From the NCBI RefSeq assembly GCF_030826625.1, contig NZ_JAPJNQ010000002.1, positions 26,800 to 70,335 of the forward strand: a stretch of 43,536 nucleotides of DNA, in the 5' to 3' direction. The stretch is from Corynebacterium sp. GTDB taxonomy: Bacteria > Actinomycetota > Actinomycetes > Mycobacteriales > Mycobacteriaceae. How positions within the stretch are numbered: position 1 is the first letter of the stretch; every line of letters starts with the position of its first letter. Under the pieces are notes generated by a model. It was given only the letters and a program-made list of their open reading frames with translations, was not told the origin of the DNA and did not search any database. Of the stretch, positions 23,996 through 32,743 are shown piece after piece. The translations under genes and the position numbers were made by a program.

Positions 23996-25539
23996 GACGG
24001 TTCCTTTCCAAACAACGTGCGCGCTTCACCAGCGGTGACCACAGAACCTGTGATCACGATGCCGGAGCCCGACTGCACTTCTGCATCTTCCGCCAGCTCC
24101 ACGGCCAGCGCATAGGCTCCGGGCAGGTCGTCTATGGTGTGTACGCGTTCTTCACCGAAGATCTCGGTGGCGTAGTCTGCCAGCGTATATGCATCGAGAG
24201 CACGCGGGGAACTGTTCTGGCTGATGACGACCTCGTCCAAGTGTGGTTCGAGCGCCAACAGCACGCCCTTGGCATCTTTGTCGTCAAAGACCGCAAGCAC
24301 ACCGATCAGGCGTTGGAAATTGAAATCGCGTGACAGCGCAGCACCCAGCGCAGTCGCGCCGTGCGGGTTGTGCGCAACATCGATGAACGTCGTCGGTGAG
24401 GTGCGCACGCGCTCCAGTCGCCCGGGCACGGTCACGGTACGGAAGCCTTCGCGCACGGTATCCAGATCCAGGCCATGCCCGGCGCGAGCACCGAAGAATG
24501 CCTCGACCGCCGCCAGAGCACACGACGCATTGGCTGCCATGTGGCTACCAGATAGCGGAATAAAGATCTCTGGGTATTCCCCACCCAGACCACGCAGGTG
24601 CAGCTGCTGACCACCGACGGCCACCGAGGTTTCCAGCACGCCGAATTCGCTGCCATAGCGGGCAACTCCGGCATCGACCTCGACAGCGCGTCGCAGGATA
24701 ACCTCCATCGCCTTCGGGTCTTGCTCACCGATGATGGCGATATTTTCGGCGGGCTTGAGCACGTCGTCAAGATCGTCGCGTTTTTTGATGATGCCGGCTT
24801 TTTCTGCAGCGATCTCTTCGATGGTCTCACCGAGGTAGTTCTGGTGATCCAGCCCGACGGGCATGACGACGGATACTTCTGGGTTGACGACGTTGGTGGA
24901 ATCCCAGGTGCCGCCGAGCCCAACTTCGACGACGGCGACTTCCACGGGCGCATCGGCGAAAGCGGCATAGGCCATGGCGGTGAGGATCTCGAACTTGGAC
25001 AAGCGTACGTCGAAATGCGCGTCCGTCATCTGCACGAAGGGTTCGATCTCTTCCCACTGGCGGACATAATCGCGTGCGGGGATCGGGTTGCCGTCGATGC
25101 AGATACGTTCGGTCACCGTTTGCAAGTGCGGCGAGGTGAACATACCGGTGCGCCGGTGGAACCCGCGGACTAACGAATCGATCATGCGCACCGTCGAGCT
25201 TTTGCCGTTGGTACCGGCGACGTGGATGACGTGGAAGTTTTCTTGCGGGTTACCCAGCAAATCCAGCAGGTATTCGATGCGCTCCAGGCTGGGATCGATC
25301 TTGGTTTCCGGCCAGCGCGTATCCAGCTCCGCCTCAACGGCGGCGAGCGCGCTGAGTTCTTCCGGAGTTGCTTGCAGGGGTGCCGGTGGGTTGAGGTCTT
25401 CATCCGGCAGGCCCAGGTTCAACTTCAGGCCGTGCTCGTCCACCTCAACGTCGCCGTGGTCGAGGGCAGCGAGTTCTTGATCGAGATCGACGCCGTCAGC
25501 AGCCCCATCGGCTCCAAATGGATGTTCGTTATCTGCCAC
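23992..25539 (-). CDS. folC: Bifunctional folylpolyglutamate/dihydrofolate synthase
   Basis: 515 residues, starting at GTG 25539, which overlaps the valS stop by one base. It adds glutamate to folates and makes dihydrofolate from dihydropteroate. The P-loop is in HVAGTNGKSSTVRMI. The Mur-ligase-type region GLGGTWDSTNVVNPEVSVV and the folate loop FTSPHLQTVTERI are present, and the C-terminal ligase domain opens PGRLERVRTSPTTFIDVAHNP. The first 70 acidic residues are a longer head than usual. Confidence 0.96.
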   Translation of the reverse strand: MADNEHPFGADGAADGVDLDQELAALDHGDVEVDEHGLKLNLGLPDEDLNPPAPLQATPEELSALAAVEAELDTRWPETKIDPSLERIEYLLDLLGNPQENFHVIHVAGTNGKSSTVRMIDSLVRGFHRRTGMFTSPHLQTVTERICIDGNPIPARDYVRQWEEIEPFVQMTDAHFDVRLSKFEILTAMAYAAFADAPVEVAVVEVGLGGTWDSTNVVNPEVSVVMPVGLDHQNYLGETIEEIAAEKAGIIKKRDDLDDVLKPAENIAIIGEQDPKAMEVILRRAVEVDAGVARYGSEFGVLETSVAVGGQQLHLRGLGGEYPEIFIPLSGSHMAANASCALAAVEAFFGARAGHGLDLDTVREGFRTVTVPGRLERVRTSPTTFIDVAHNPHGATALGAALSRDFNFQRLIGVLAVFDDKDAKGVLLALEPHLDEVVISQNSSPRALDAYTLADYATEIFGEERVHTIDDLPGAYALAVELAEDAEVQSGSGIVITGSVVTAGEARTLFGKEPS

Positions 25540-28319
25540 TATCCCAGTGCCTCCAAACGCGCGCCGATGCGGTCGACTTCTTCTTGTGCCAACTGTTGAC
25601 GGGCTTTGATCTTGTCGACGACATCTTGTGGTGCCTTCGCCAAGAATTTCTCGTTACGCAGCTGGCCGCCGGTTTGCGCCAGCTCCTTTTCGGCCTTCTT
25701 CAAATCCTTCTGCAAACGCGCTCGTTCTGCTTCCACGTCGACGGCACCAGAGGTATCCACCGCGATGGTGATCGTGGCTTGGCTCAGGCGAACTTCCACC
25801 GAAGCGGATTCGGCGAAATCGGCACCTGGGGTTTCGACGTTCGCCAGGCTGCGCACCAGTTCCTCCTGACCAACCAGGTCAGCGGCGGCGAAGTCCAGCT
25901 TGCCGGGGATCTTCTGCGAAGGCTTCACGCCTTGGTCGGCGCGGAAACGACGCAATTCGGTGATCAGCACCTCGGCGTCGGCGATGCGGCGCGCAGCAAC
26001 CTCATCGGCGTCCACTCCACCGTTGGTATCGGCCGCCGTCGGCCAGTTCGCGACCACCAGTGATTCGCAGCCGGTCAGCGCCTTCCAGGTCACCTCGGTG
26101 ACATACGGCATGGTCGGGTGCAGCAGACGCAGCACCACATCGAGCACACGCCCCAGCACGATCTGTGTGTTACGGCCCTGGGTGGATTCGCCCTCACGTG
26201 GGATTTGGGTTTTCGCGATCTCGACGTACCAGTCACACAACTCGCCCCACGCGAAGTGATAAAGCAGCTCATTGGCTTTGGCGAACTGGTAATCGTCCAG
26301 GTATTTATCGACCTGCACACGCACCTGCTCGGTGCGGTCCAAAATCCAGCGGTCAGCGTCGGTCAATTCGCTGCGCGGCGGCAACTCATCAATGCCAGCG
26401 CCATTCATCAGTGCAAACTTCGTCGCGTTGAACAGCTTGGTGGCAAAACGCTTGGATGCCTCAGCCGCCTCATCACCAACCGGTAGATCCACACCTGGGT
26501 TGGCACCGCGTGCAAGGGTAAAACGCAGCGCATCGGCACCGTAATCGCGCACCCAGTCCATCGGGTCGATGCCGTTACCCAGCGATTTCGACATCTTCCG
26601 GCCGTGCTCATCGCGGACCAGACCATGCAGATAGAGATCATTAAACGGCACCTGCGGGCGACCGTCCGCAGCCGTACCGAAGGTCTCTGGGTCTTGGCTG
26701 GCAGCGAAGGTGCCGAACATCATCATGCGCGCAACCCAGAAGAACAAGATGTCATAGGCGGTAACCAGCACCGAGGTTGGGAAATAGCGTTCCAGATCAG
26801 CGGTTTTGTCCGGCCAGCCCATCGTGGAAAATGGCCACAGCGCGGAGCTGAACCAGGTATCCAGCACATCCGGGTCTTGCTCGTAACCTTCTGGGGCTTG
26901 CTCATCCGGGCCGACGCAAACGATGTCGCGCTCGCCGTTTTCATCTTCCGGTCCGTACCAAATCGGGATGCGGTGACCCCACCACAGCTGACGTGAGATC
27001 GTCCAATCGTGCATGTCATCGACCCAGTCGAAGTAGCGTGGCTCCATCGACGCCGGGTGGATCTTGGTATCGCCTTCGCGCACGGCATCGCCGGCCATCT
27101 GCGCGAGTTTGTCGACCTTCACGAACCACTGCAGCGACAAGCGCGGCTCAATCGGCTCACCACTGCGCTCCGAGTGCCCCACCGAGTGGGTGTACGGACG
27201 CTTCTCAGCGACAATGCGGCCCTGCGCATCCAACGCTTCGCGTACCTTAACCCTGGCTTCTTCGCGGGTAAGGCCATCAAATTCTGTGCCAGTACCAGCG
27301 ATATGGCCCGTGGTATCCATGACCGTGGGCATGTCGAGGTTGTGGCGCAGCCCCATCGCGTAGTCGTTCGGATCATGCGCTGGGGTAATTTTCACCGCAC
27401 CGGAGCCGAATTCCGGGTCCACGTAATCATCAGCGATGACTTCCAATTCCAGATCATCGCGGAATGGGTGCGCAAACTTCTTGCCCACCAGGTGCGTGTA
27501 ACGCTCGTCATCTGGGTGGACGGCCACGGCGACGTCGCCAAGCATGGTTTCCACACGGGTTGTCGCGACAATGACGTGGTCTTCGTCATCGTTGAGCGAA
27601 CCGTAACGCAGCGAAACCAACTCACCGTCGACGTCTTTGTGGACAACCTCAATATCGCTCACGGCGGTTTCCAGCACCGGTGACCAGTTAACCAACCGGT
27701 GCGCGCGGTAGATCATGCCCGCATCAAACATCTGCTTAAAAATGTGTTGCACAGCGCGCGAAAGCCCCTCATCCAGGGTGAAACGCTCGCGCGACCAGTC
27801 GACGGAATCACCGATCGCACGCATCTGCTGCTGAATGGTGCCACCGTATTCTTCTTTCCATTCCCAGACCTTGGCAATGAAGTCTTCACGCGAATAATCC
27901 CAGCGAGTCTTGCCTTCTTCTTCACGCAGCTTGGCTTCGACCTTCGTCTGGGTGGCAATGCCCGCGTGGTCCGATCCCGGAAGCCACAGCGTAGAAAAGC
28001 CCTGCATACGCTTGCGGCGAATAATCGAATCCATCAGCGTGTGGTCCAAAGCATGCCCCATATGCAGCTGGCCGGTGACATTTGGCGGCGGCAAAACCAC
28101 GGAATACGCCGGCGCATCGGCGTCTTCACTCGGGCGGAAATAGCCTGCGGCCTCCCAGCCGTCGTAAAGCTCTCGTTCTACCTCGCCCGGCTGCCAATTC
28201 TTCGCGAGCAGCCCGCTGCGGTCGCGGCCCGGCGCGGCATCATTCACGCTCTGGGCGCCATCAGCGCCATGCTGGTCGTTCGAATTGCGGTTGTCTGGGT
28301 TTTGCTGGTTATCCGTCAT
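25539..28319 (-). CDS. valS: Valyl-tRNA synthetase
   Basis: 926 residues from ATG 28319. Class I synthetase: HIGH-type motif PPPNVTGQLHMGHALDHT near residue 80, the CP1 editing domain with VATTRVETMLGD, KMSKS in HGRKMSKSLGNGIDPMDWV, the anticodon-binding domain, and a C-terminal coiled coil (VDVEAERARLQKDLKKAEKEL) typical of ValRS. The first about 35 residues are Asn/Gln/Asp rich. The preceding GTG (28322), 7 nt after TAGAAT, may be the true first codon of a leaderless message. Divergent from panB, head of the valS-folC-DUF4233-ndk unit. Confidence 0.98.
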   Translation of the reverse strand: MTDNQQNPDNRNSNDQHGADGAQSVNDAAPGRDRSGLLAKNWQPGEVERELYDGWEAAGYFRPSEDADAPAYSVVLPPPNVTGQLHMGHALDHTLMDSIIRRKRMQGFSTLWLPGSDHAGIATQTKVEAKLREEEGKTRWDYSREDFIAKVWEWKEEYGGTIQQQMRAIGDSVDWSRERFTLDEGLSRAVQHIFKQMFDAGMIYRAHRLVNWSPVLETAVSDIEVVHKDVDGELVSLRYGSLNDDEDHVIVATTRVETMLGDVAVAVHPDDERYTHLVGKKFAHPFRDDLELEVIADDYVDPEFGSGAVKITPAHDPNDYAMGLRHNLDMPTVMDTTGHIAGTGTEFDGLTREEARVKVREALDAQGRIVAEKRPYTHSVGHSERSGEPIEPRLSLQWFVKVDKLAQMAGDAVREGDTKIHPASMEPRYFDWVDDMHDWTISRQLWWGHRIPIWYGPEDENGERDIVCVGPDEQAPEGYEQDPDVLDTWFSSALWPFSTMGWPDKTADLERYFPTSVLVTAYDILFFWVARMMMFGTFAASQDPETFGTAADGRPQVPFNDLYLHGLVRDEHGRKMSKSLGNGIDPMDWVRDYGADALRFTLARGANPGVDLPVGDEAAEASKRFATKLFNATKFALMNGAGIDELPPRSELTDADRWILDRTEQVRVQVDKYLDDYQFAKANELLYHFAWGELCDWYVEIAKTQIPREGESTQGRNTQIVLGRVLDVVLRLLHPTMPYVTEVTWKALTGCESLVVANWPTAADTNGGVDADEVAARRIADAEVLITELRRFRADQGVKPSQKIPGKLDFAAADLVGQEELVRSLANVETPGADFAESASVEVRLSQATITIAVDTSGAVDVEAERARLQKDLKKAEKELAQTGGQLRNEKFLAKAPQDVVDKIKARQQLAQEEVDRIGARLEALG

Positions 28320-28329
28320 CACGGCGCCT

Positions 28330-28335
28330 ATTCTA
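28330..28335 (-). promoter_or_regulatory. -10-like TAGAAT of valS
   Basis: TAGAAT on the minus strand, 7 nt before the in-frame GTG-ATG pair that starts valS. No clear -35 is seen. Confidence 0.35.
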
Positions 28336-28398
28336 GCGCCCGCCTGCAACATGAGTCTCGCTGCTTGCCGGCAACGCGGCGGCGACTTTCCACACTGC

Positions 28399-28404
28399 TA
28401 AAAT
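28399..28404 (+). promoter_or_regulatory. -10-like TAAAAT of panB
   Basis: TAAAAT ends 8 nt before the panB ATG, and no ribosome binding site lies in between, which fits a leaderless or nearly leaderless message. Confidence 0.35.
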
Positions 28405-28412
28405 TCGGTGTT

Positions 28413-29243
28413 ATGTCTACCCAACCGTCGCAACCTGCAAAACGACTGCGCACTCATTATTTTTCCCGCGCCAAAGCCGCAAGCGAGCCCTTCACGGCAC
28501 TCACTAGCTACGACAGCTTAACCGCAAGTATTTTCGATGAAGAGGGTATCGATCTGCTACTCGTCGGCGATTCTGCGGCGAATGTGGTTTTCGGGCACAC
28601 CTCTACCCTGCCGATAACCACGGATCAGCTGATCAGCTTGTCGGCGGCCGTCGTGCGTTCTACCAAACGTGCGTTCGTTGTCGCAGATTTGCCGTTCGGC
28701 AGCTACGAAACCTCCCCGGCCCAGGCGGTGGATACGGCGGTGCGTTTCATGAAGGAAGCCGGTGTGCAAGCAGTCAAGATTGAGGGTGGGGTGGAAATCG
28801 CCCCGACCATCAAAGCGCTTGTCGACGCCGGCATCCCGGTCTGCGCGCACATTGGATTCACCCCGCAAGCCGAACACGCGCTCGGCGGCTACCGTGTGCA
28901 AGGTCGTGGTGAGGCAGCCGCCAAACTCGCTGCCGATGCGAAGGCGGTTGCCGACGCCGGTGCTTTTGCCGTCGTCATGGAGATGGTTCCCGCACAATTG
29001 GCTGGCGAGATCACCCGCGATTGCCCCATCCCTACCATCGGCATTGGCGCGGGGAACGACTGCGACGGGCAGATCCTGGTATGGACGGACGCTTTTGGCT
29101 TGGGCACTGGCAAAGCTCCCCGGTTTGTGCGGCAATACGCCCAGCTTGCCGACGAGCTACGCCGCGGTGTACGCGCTTATCGCGCCGACGTCGCAGACCG
29201 GAGTTTCCCGAATAGCTCGGAATCGTTTAGCGACGAATCCTAA
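28413..29243 (+). CDS. panB: 3-methyl-2-oxobutanoate hydroxymethyltransferase
   Basis: 276 residues. First committed step of pantothenate synthesis, transferring a hydroxymethyl group from methylene-tetrahydrofolate to ketoisovalerate. Recognised by TALTSYDSLTASIFDEEGID, the metal-binding LLVGDSAANVVFGH, CAHIGFTPQAEHALGG and the C-terminal IPTIGIGAGNDCDGQILVW. The start is the ATG at 28413; the open frame further upstream is antisense to valS and not real. The last two codons and the TAA are the beginning of a 24-bp tandem array that separates it from panC. Confidence 0.97.
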   Translation: MSTQPSQPAKRLRTHYFSRAKAASEPFTALTSYDSLTASIFDEEGIDLLLVGDSAANVVFGHTSTLPITTDQLISLSAAVVRSTKRAFVVADLPFGSYETSPAQAVDTAVRFMKEAGVQAVKIEGGVEIAPTIKALVDAGIPVCAHIGFTPQAEHALGGYRVQGRGEAAAKLAADAKAVADAGAFAVVMEMVPAQLAGEITRDCPIPTIGIGAGNDCDGQILVWTDAFGLGTGKAPRFVRQYAQLADELRRGVRAYRADVADRSFPNSSESFSDES

Positions 29244-29345
29244 GTCCAAGCCCGAGAAGTCTCCTAGCACCAAGCCTGAGACAGAACCTAGCTCCAAGCC
29301 CGAGACACATCCTGAGATACACCCTGAGATTCATCCTGTGACCGA
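29238..29345 (+). repeat. 24-bp tandem array seeded by the end of panB
   Basis: Units 29238-29261, 29262-29285 and 29286-29309 (consensus TCCTARSNCCAAGCCYGAGA plus four bases), then a decayed fourth unit that turns into 12-bp repeats (TCCTGAGATNCA). Unit 1 contains the panB stop TAA; the matching place in the next units is TAG, TAG, TGA, TGA, all in the panB frame because 24 is divisible by 3. Confidence 0.88.
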
Positions 29346-29346
29346 G

Positions 29347-30318
29347 ATGCAGATTTTCACCACTATCGCCGAAATGCGGGCCTTCCTGGCACAACACCGC
29401 AACCCGTCAGCCGCAGGCACGGCCACCGCTGCCTCACACCCACCAAGCGTCGGCCTGGTGCCGACGATGGGTGCGCTACATGACGGCCACGCTAGCCTGG
29501 TGCGCGCTGCCCGTGCAGACAACGACCTGGTAGTGGCATCAATTTTTGTCAATCCATTACAGTTCGCTGAGCTCGGTGATTGCGACGACTACCGCAATTA
29601 TCCGCGGCAAATAGAAGCCGACGCTCAGTTTTTGCAGGGCTTGGGCGTCGATGCGGTCTTTGCGCCTGCGGTTGAAGAAATGTATCCGGGCTTTCACGAC
29701 GCACGCGAATCGGCCCAAGGCAGCTCTGCAAGTCACGGCTCGCCTGCAGATCAAGACGGCTCTGCGGTGGCCCAGGCAGCCAGCGTTCCCCACATTTGGG
29801 TGCGCACCGGACGCATGGGCGAAATCCTGGAAGGGGCTTCACGCCCTGGGCATTTCGACGGGGTGGCGACGGTTGTCGCCAAGCTGTTTCAGATCATCAC
29901 CCCGCAACGTGCCTATTTCGGGCGCAAAGATGCCCAGCAGCTCGCGATTATCGAAGCGCTCGTGCGCGATCTCAATTTTCCGGTGGCAATCCAGGGCATG
30001 CCCATCGTGCGTGGCGACGACGGCGTTGCCGAATCAAGCCGTAACCTGCGTCTGAGTGAACAAGAGCGTCGGCAAGCACGTGCGTTGTCGCAGACGCTGT
30101 TTGGCCTGCGCGATGGAGAGTTTTCCAGTGTGGAATCCGCCCGCGAGCACCTAGCTGGCAGCGATGGGGTCGAATTGGATTATTTCCGCTTGGTTGACCC
30201 GGCGAGTCTGCGCGATGTGGAAGCAAGCACCCGGCCCGCCTTGGCGCTGACCGCAGCCTGGGTCGGCCCAGTCCGGTTGATCGATAACCTGATGCTGGAA
30301 ACCCCACGAGCCACATAA
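29347..30318 (+). CDS. panC: Pantothenate synthetase
   Basis: 323 residues from ATG 29347. Condenses pantoate and beta-alanine with ATP. The HIGH-like motif is in VPTMGALHDGHASLVRAAR, substrate residues in ASIFVNPLQF, then RPGHFDGVATVVAKLF, FGRKDAQQL and the KMSKS-like ESSRNLRLS. Between MYPGF and ILEGASRPGH there is an insertion of about 29 residues, rich in Ser, Gly, Ala and Asp, not found in E. coli PanC; it would lie on a surface loop near the active-site lid. Cotranscribed with panB across the tandem array. Confidence 0.95.
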   Translation: MQIFTTIAEMRAFLAQHRNPSAAGTATAASHPPSVGLVPTMGALHDGHASLVRAARADNDLVVASIFVNPLQFAELGDCDDYRNYPRQIEADAQFLQGLGVDAVFAPAVEEMYPGFHDARESAQGSSASHGSPADQDGSAVAQAASVPHIWVRTGRMGEILEGASRPGHFDGVATVVAKLFQIITPQRAYFGRKDAQQLAIIEALVRDLNFPVAIQGMPIVRGDDGVAESSRNLRLSEQERRQARALSQTLFGLRDGEFSSVESAREHLAGSDGVELDYFRLVDPASLRDVEASTRPALALTAAWVGPVRLIDNLMLETPRAT

Positions 30319-30343
30319 CCGCCCCGAAAGGCACGTGACAATC

Positions 30344-30985
30344 ATGACTACCGACGGCACCAACGCTAGCAGCAACATCAATGCCACGATCACAGAGTTC
30401 GTGCGTTACGGCTACGATAACGCGCGGTTCAGCGTCGACAAGCATGAGCGCTACACCCAAGCGCTGAACGCGTGCCTGGCCACCATCACCCCTCCAGTCG
30501 AGGCGCTGCGCGTGGATTCACCGATTCCGGCCGAGGGCATGGCGCACATCGTCAACGCGGTGTACACGCAACTGGATGCGCACCGTGATGCCGTCGCGCT
30601 GCTGGCTGCAGAATCGCTGCACCCGGTACTCGATTCCGATACTGCAACGGCGGTGATGGAATCGTCCGAACTTGGTCTGCATCTCGACCGGGTGCTGCTG
30701 CGCGGGCAAGAAGCTGGAGTGTTTCGTCCAGGCATTGCTGCCCAAGATGTGTTTTATTTGCTCATCGCGCTGAGCTTTTTCCGGCTCAACCACCGACATT
30801 TGCTAGCGACGACGACGCGGGTCGATGCCCTATCGACAACCAACAGCGCCGGCATTCGACGGCTGGTGGTCGATGCAGTGTTGTCGTTTTTGACGTCGAA
30901 TATCGCCGATTCCGAGCACGAATCGTATCTCGTCACCTCGAGTGAGGATAGCGACAGCTCGGGGCTCGGCGTTTACTGGGATTAA
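30344..30985 (+). CDS. TetR-like ligand-binding domain protein without a DNA-binding domain
   Basis: 213 residues from ATG 30344 (an in-frame GTG is at 30335). From about residue 60 on, the helices follow the TetR/AcrR C-terminal pattern: AHIVNAVYTQLDAHRDAVALLAAES, then LLRGQEAGVFRPGIAAQDVFYLLIAL. The usual 45-50-residue N-terminal helix-turn-helix is missing, replaced by a short polar leader and NARFSVDKHERYTQAL. Only 16-25 bp separate it from panC, so no N-terminal domain is hidden upstream. The tail ends with many Ser/Asp/Glu. It is either a decayed regulator or a sensor acting through a partner. Cotranscription with panBC is likely. Confidence 0.7.
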   Translation: MTTDGTNASSNINATITEFVRYGYDNARFSVDKHERYTQALNACLATITPPVEALRVDSPIPAEGMAHIVNAVYTQLDAHRDAVALLAAESLHPVLDSDTATAVMESSELGLHLDRVLLRGQEAGVFRPGIAAQDVFYLLIALSFFRLNHRHLLATTTRVDALSTTNSAGIRRLVVDAVLSFLTSNIADSEHESYLVTSSEDSDSSGLGVYWD

Positions 30986-31009
30986 ATGGCCGTTTTGGGG
31001 GCGGGCTGA

Positions 31010-31124
31010 GCCGACTGCACAGTCTGAAGCGATGCCGACTGCACAGTCTGGGGGCTAAGCCGACTGCACAGTCTGGGGGCTAAGCCGACTGCACAGTCTG
31101 GGGGCTAAGCCGACTGCATATTTT
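31010..31124. repeat. 25-bp tandem array seeded by the end of clpX
   Basis: Units 31010-31033 (24 bp), 31034-31058, 31059-31083 and 31084-31108 (25 bp each, the last three identical), and a partial fifth at 31109. Each begins GCCGACTGCACAGTCTG. The clpX stop (31105-31107) and its last three codons lie in units 4-5, so the array extends from the clpX 3' end into the spacer to the convergent TetR-like gene. Confidence 0.92.
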
Positions 31125-32448
31125 CGGAATAGCGCAGCTGTGGGGAGTCTTCTCCCCGCACGGCTTCCGCGGTAACAACCACCTGGTTGATGTCCTCGCG
31201 ATCCGGCAGCTCGTACATCACCGGAACTAATAGATCTTCCAGAATCGCGCGCAAACCACGCGCACCGGTTCCGCGCTCAATCGCGAGATCGGCGATTTCT
31301 GCCAACGCATCGTCGTCGAAAAGCAGCTCGGCACCGTCCATCGCAAACAGGCTACGATACTGCTTGACCAGCGAATTCTTCGGCTCGGTCAGCACCTGAA
31401 CCAGGGAGTCTCGGTCCAGATTATCCACCGTCGCCACCACCGGCAGGCGGCCAATAAACTCTGGAATCAAACCGAACTTCACCAGGTCAGCGGTACGCAC
31501 CTGGGCGAATAGGGCGGAATTATCGGTGTCCTTACGCGATTCCACCTCGGCAGCAAAGCCCAAGCCTTTCTTGCCGACGCGCTCCGCGATCACCTTGTCC
31601 AACCCATCGAAAGCACCCGCGACGATGAACAGGACGTTCGAAGTATCCAATTGGATGAACTCCTGGTTTGGGTGCTTGCGCCCTCCCTGCGGCGGAATGG
31701 AAGCCGTGGTGCCCTCCAAGATTTTCAGCAGGGCCTGCTGCACGCCCTCACCAGAAACATCGCGGGTGATCGAAGGGTTATCGCTCTTGCGAGAAATCTT
31801 GTCGATCTCGTCGACGTAGATGATGCCGCGCTGAGCACGTTCAACATCAAAATCGGCGGCCTGCAGCAGCTTCAGCAAAATATTTTCCACGTCTTCGCCA
31901 ACATAACCAGCCTCGGTCAACGAGGTGGCATCGGCGATGGCGAACGGCACATCCAGCATGCGCGCGAGGGTTTGCGCCAGGTAGGTCTTACCCGAACCTG
32001 TCGGCCCAAGCATCAAGATATTGGATTTCGCAATCTCGATTTCTTCATCAGCATGGATGGAATCGGTGCGCGAACCGTATTTCACCGCGCCTGATCCGCG
32101 CTGGCTATTCTTCGAACCAGCACCAGAGCGAGAGAATTCGTCGGCACGCATGCGCTTGTAGTGGTTGTACACCGCCACCGACAAAATACGCTTGGCTTGG
32201 TTTTGACCGATAACGTAGTTATCCAAAAACGCGGAAATTTCCGACGGGCGTGGCAGGCGTTTGCCGGTTTCGGCTTCCTGCGCGCCCGGCTCATTCGCGA
32301 TCTCTTCTTCGATGATTTCGTTGCAGAGCTCAATGCACTCATCACAAATGTAGACACCGCCGCCGGCGATGAGTTTTTTCACCTGCTTCTGGCTCTTTCC
32401 ACAGAAGGAACACTTGAGCAAATCAGCGCTTTCTTGCATACGTGCCAT
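31105..32448 (-). CDS. clpX: ClpX, AAA+ unfoldase subunit of Clp protease
   Basis: 447 residues from ATG 32448 (an ATG three codons on is possible; the frame further upstream is spurious). It unfolds substrates and feeds them to ClpP. Order: N-terminal zinc domain (LKCSFCGKSQ ... YICDECIELC), Walker A GPTGSGKT, pore loop GYVGED, Walker B IIYVDEIDKIS, arginine finger region and the small domain with RGTGARGLRAI. The C-terminus ends SENMQSA inside a 25-bp repeat array. The clpP genes lie 3.6 kb away, beyond a two-component system. Confidence 0.98.
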   Translation of the reverse strand: MARMQESADLLKCSFCGKSQKQVKKLIAGGGVYICDECIELCNEIIEEEIANEPGAQEAETGKRLPRPSEISAFLDNYVIGQNQAKRILSVAVYNHYKRMRADEFSRSGAGSKNSQRGSGAVKYGSRTDSIHADEEIEIAKSNILMLGPTGSGKTYLAQTLARMLDVPFAIADATSLTEAGYVGEDVENILLKLLQAADFDVERAQRGIIYVDEIDKISRKSDNPSITRDVSGEGVQQALLKILEGTTASIPPQGGRKHPNQEFIQLDTSNVLFIVAGAFDGLDKVIAERVGKKGLGFAAEVESRKDTDNSALFAQVRTADLVKFGLIPEFIGRLPVVATVDNLDRDSLVQVLTEPKNSLVKQYRSLFAMDGAELLFDDDALAEIADLAIERGTGARGLRAILEDLLVPVMYELPDREDINQVVVTAEAVRGEDSPQLRYSENMQSA

Positions 32449-32743
32449 AGGATCTTTTACGTACTTCTCGTTTCGCGATTGTGGATTGGTGCTTAGATTT
32501 CTGCAGCGCACACGCGCAACGCTTTTGAGTGCGTCACGGTGGCGCCGACTGGTTCTTCCTAGTCTAATCACCAGCGCCGCCGGAACTGGTAGCCACACGA
32601 AGGGATCTCTGACCACACAGGCCCAAGCCCAGGCTCGCGTCCAAGCCCAGCCCGGCCACACACCCGTGCTTCGTGCTGCTACTCCCCGCCACAGTTTAGC
32701 CCGGCATTCAGCCTGCACCCAGAAAAATGGAAAAATTACCCCT
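32449..32743. other. Divergent clpX / histidine kinase promoter region
   Basis: 295 bp with no credible gene. TAGACT on the minus strand (32561-32566) could be a clpX -10, giving a leader of about 110 nt. CAAGCCCAG occurs twice (about 32624 and 32642), a short degenerate repeat. No terminator and no strong plus-strand promoter is visible. Confidence 0.4.

Noticed and set aside
27699..28412. Upstream extension of the panB frame (238 codons)
   Set aside because: It is antisense to valS, which is certain from motifs. PanB homology begins at 28413.
28762..29346. Upstream extension of the panC frame through panB and the 24-bp array
   Set aside because: It overlaps panB in another frame. The array keeps the panC frame open by chance of unit length, and PanC homology starts at MQIFTTI.
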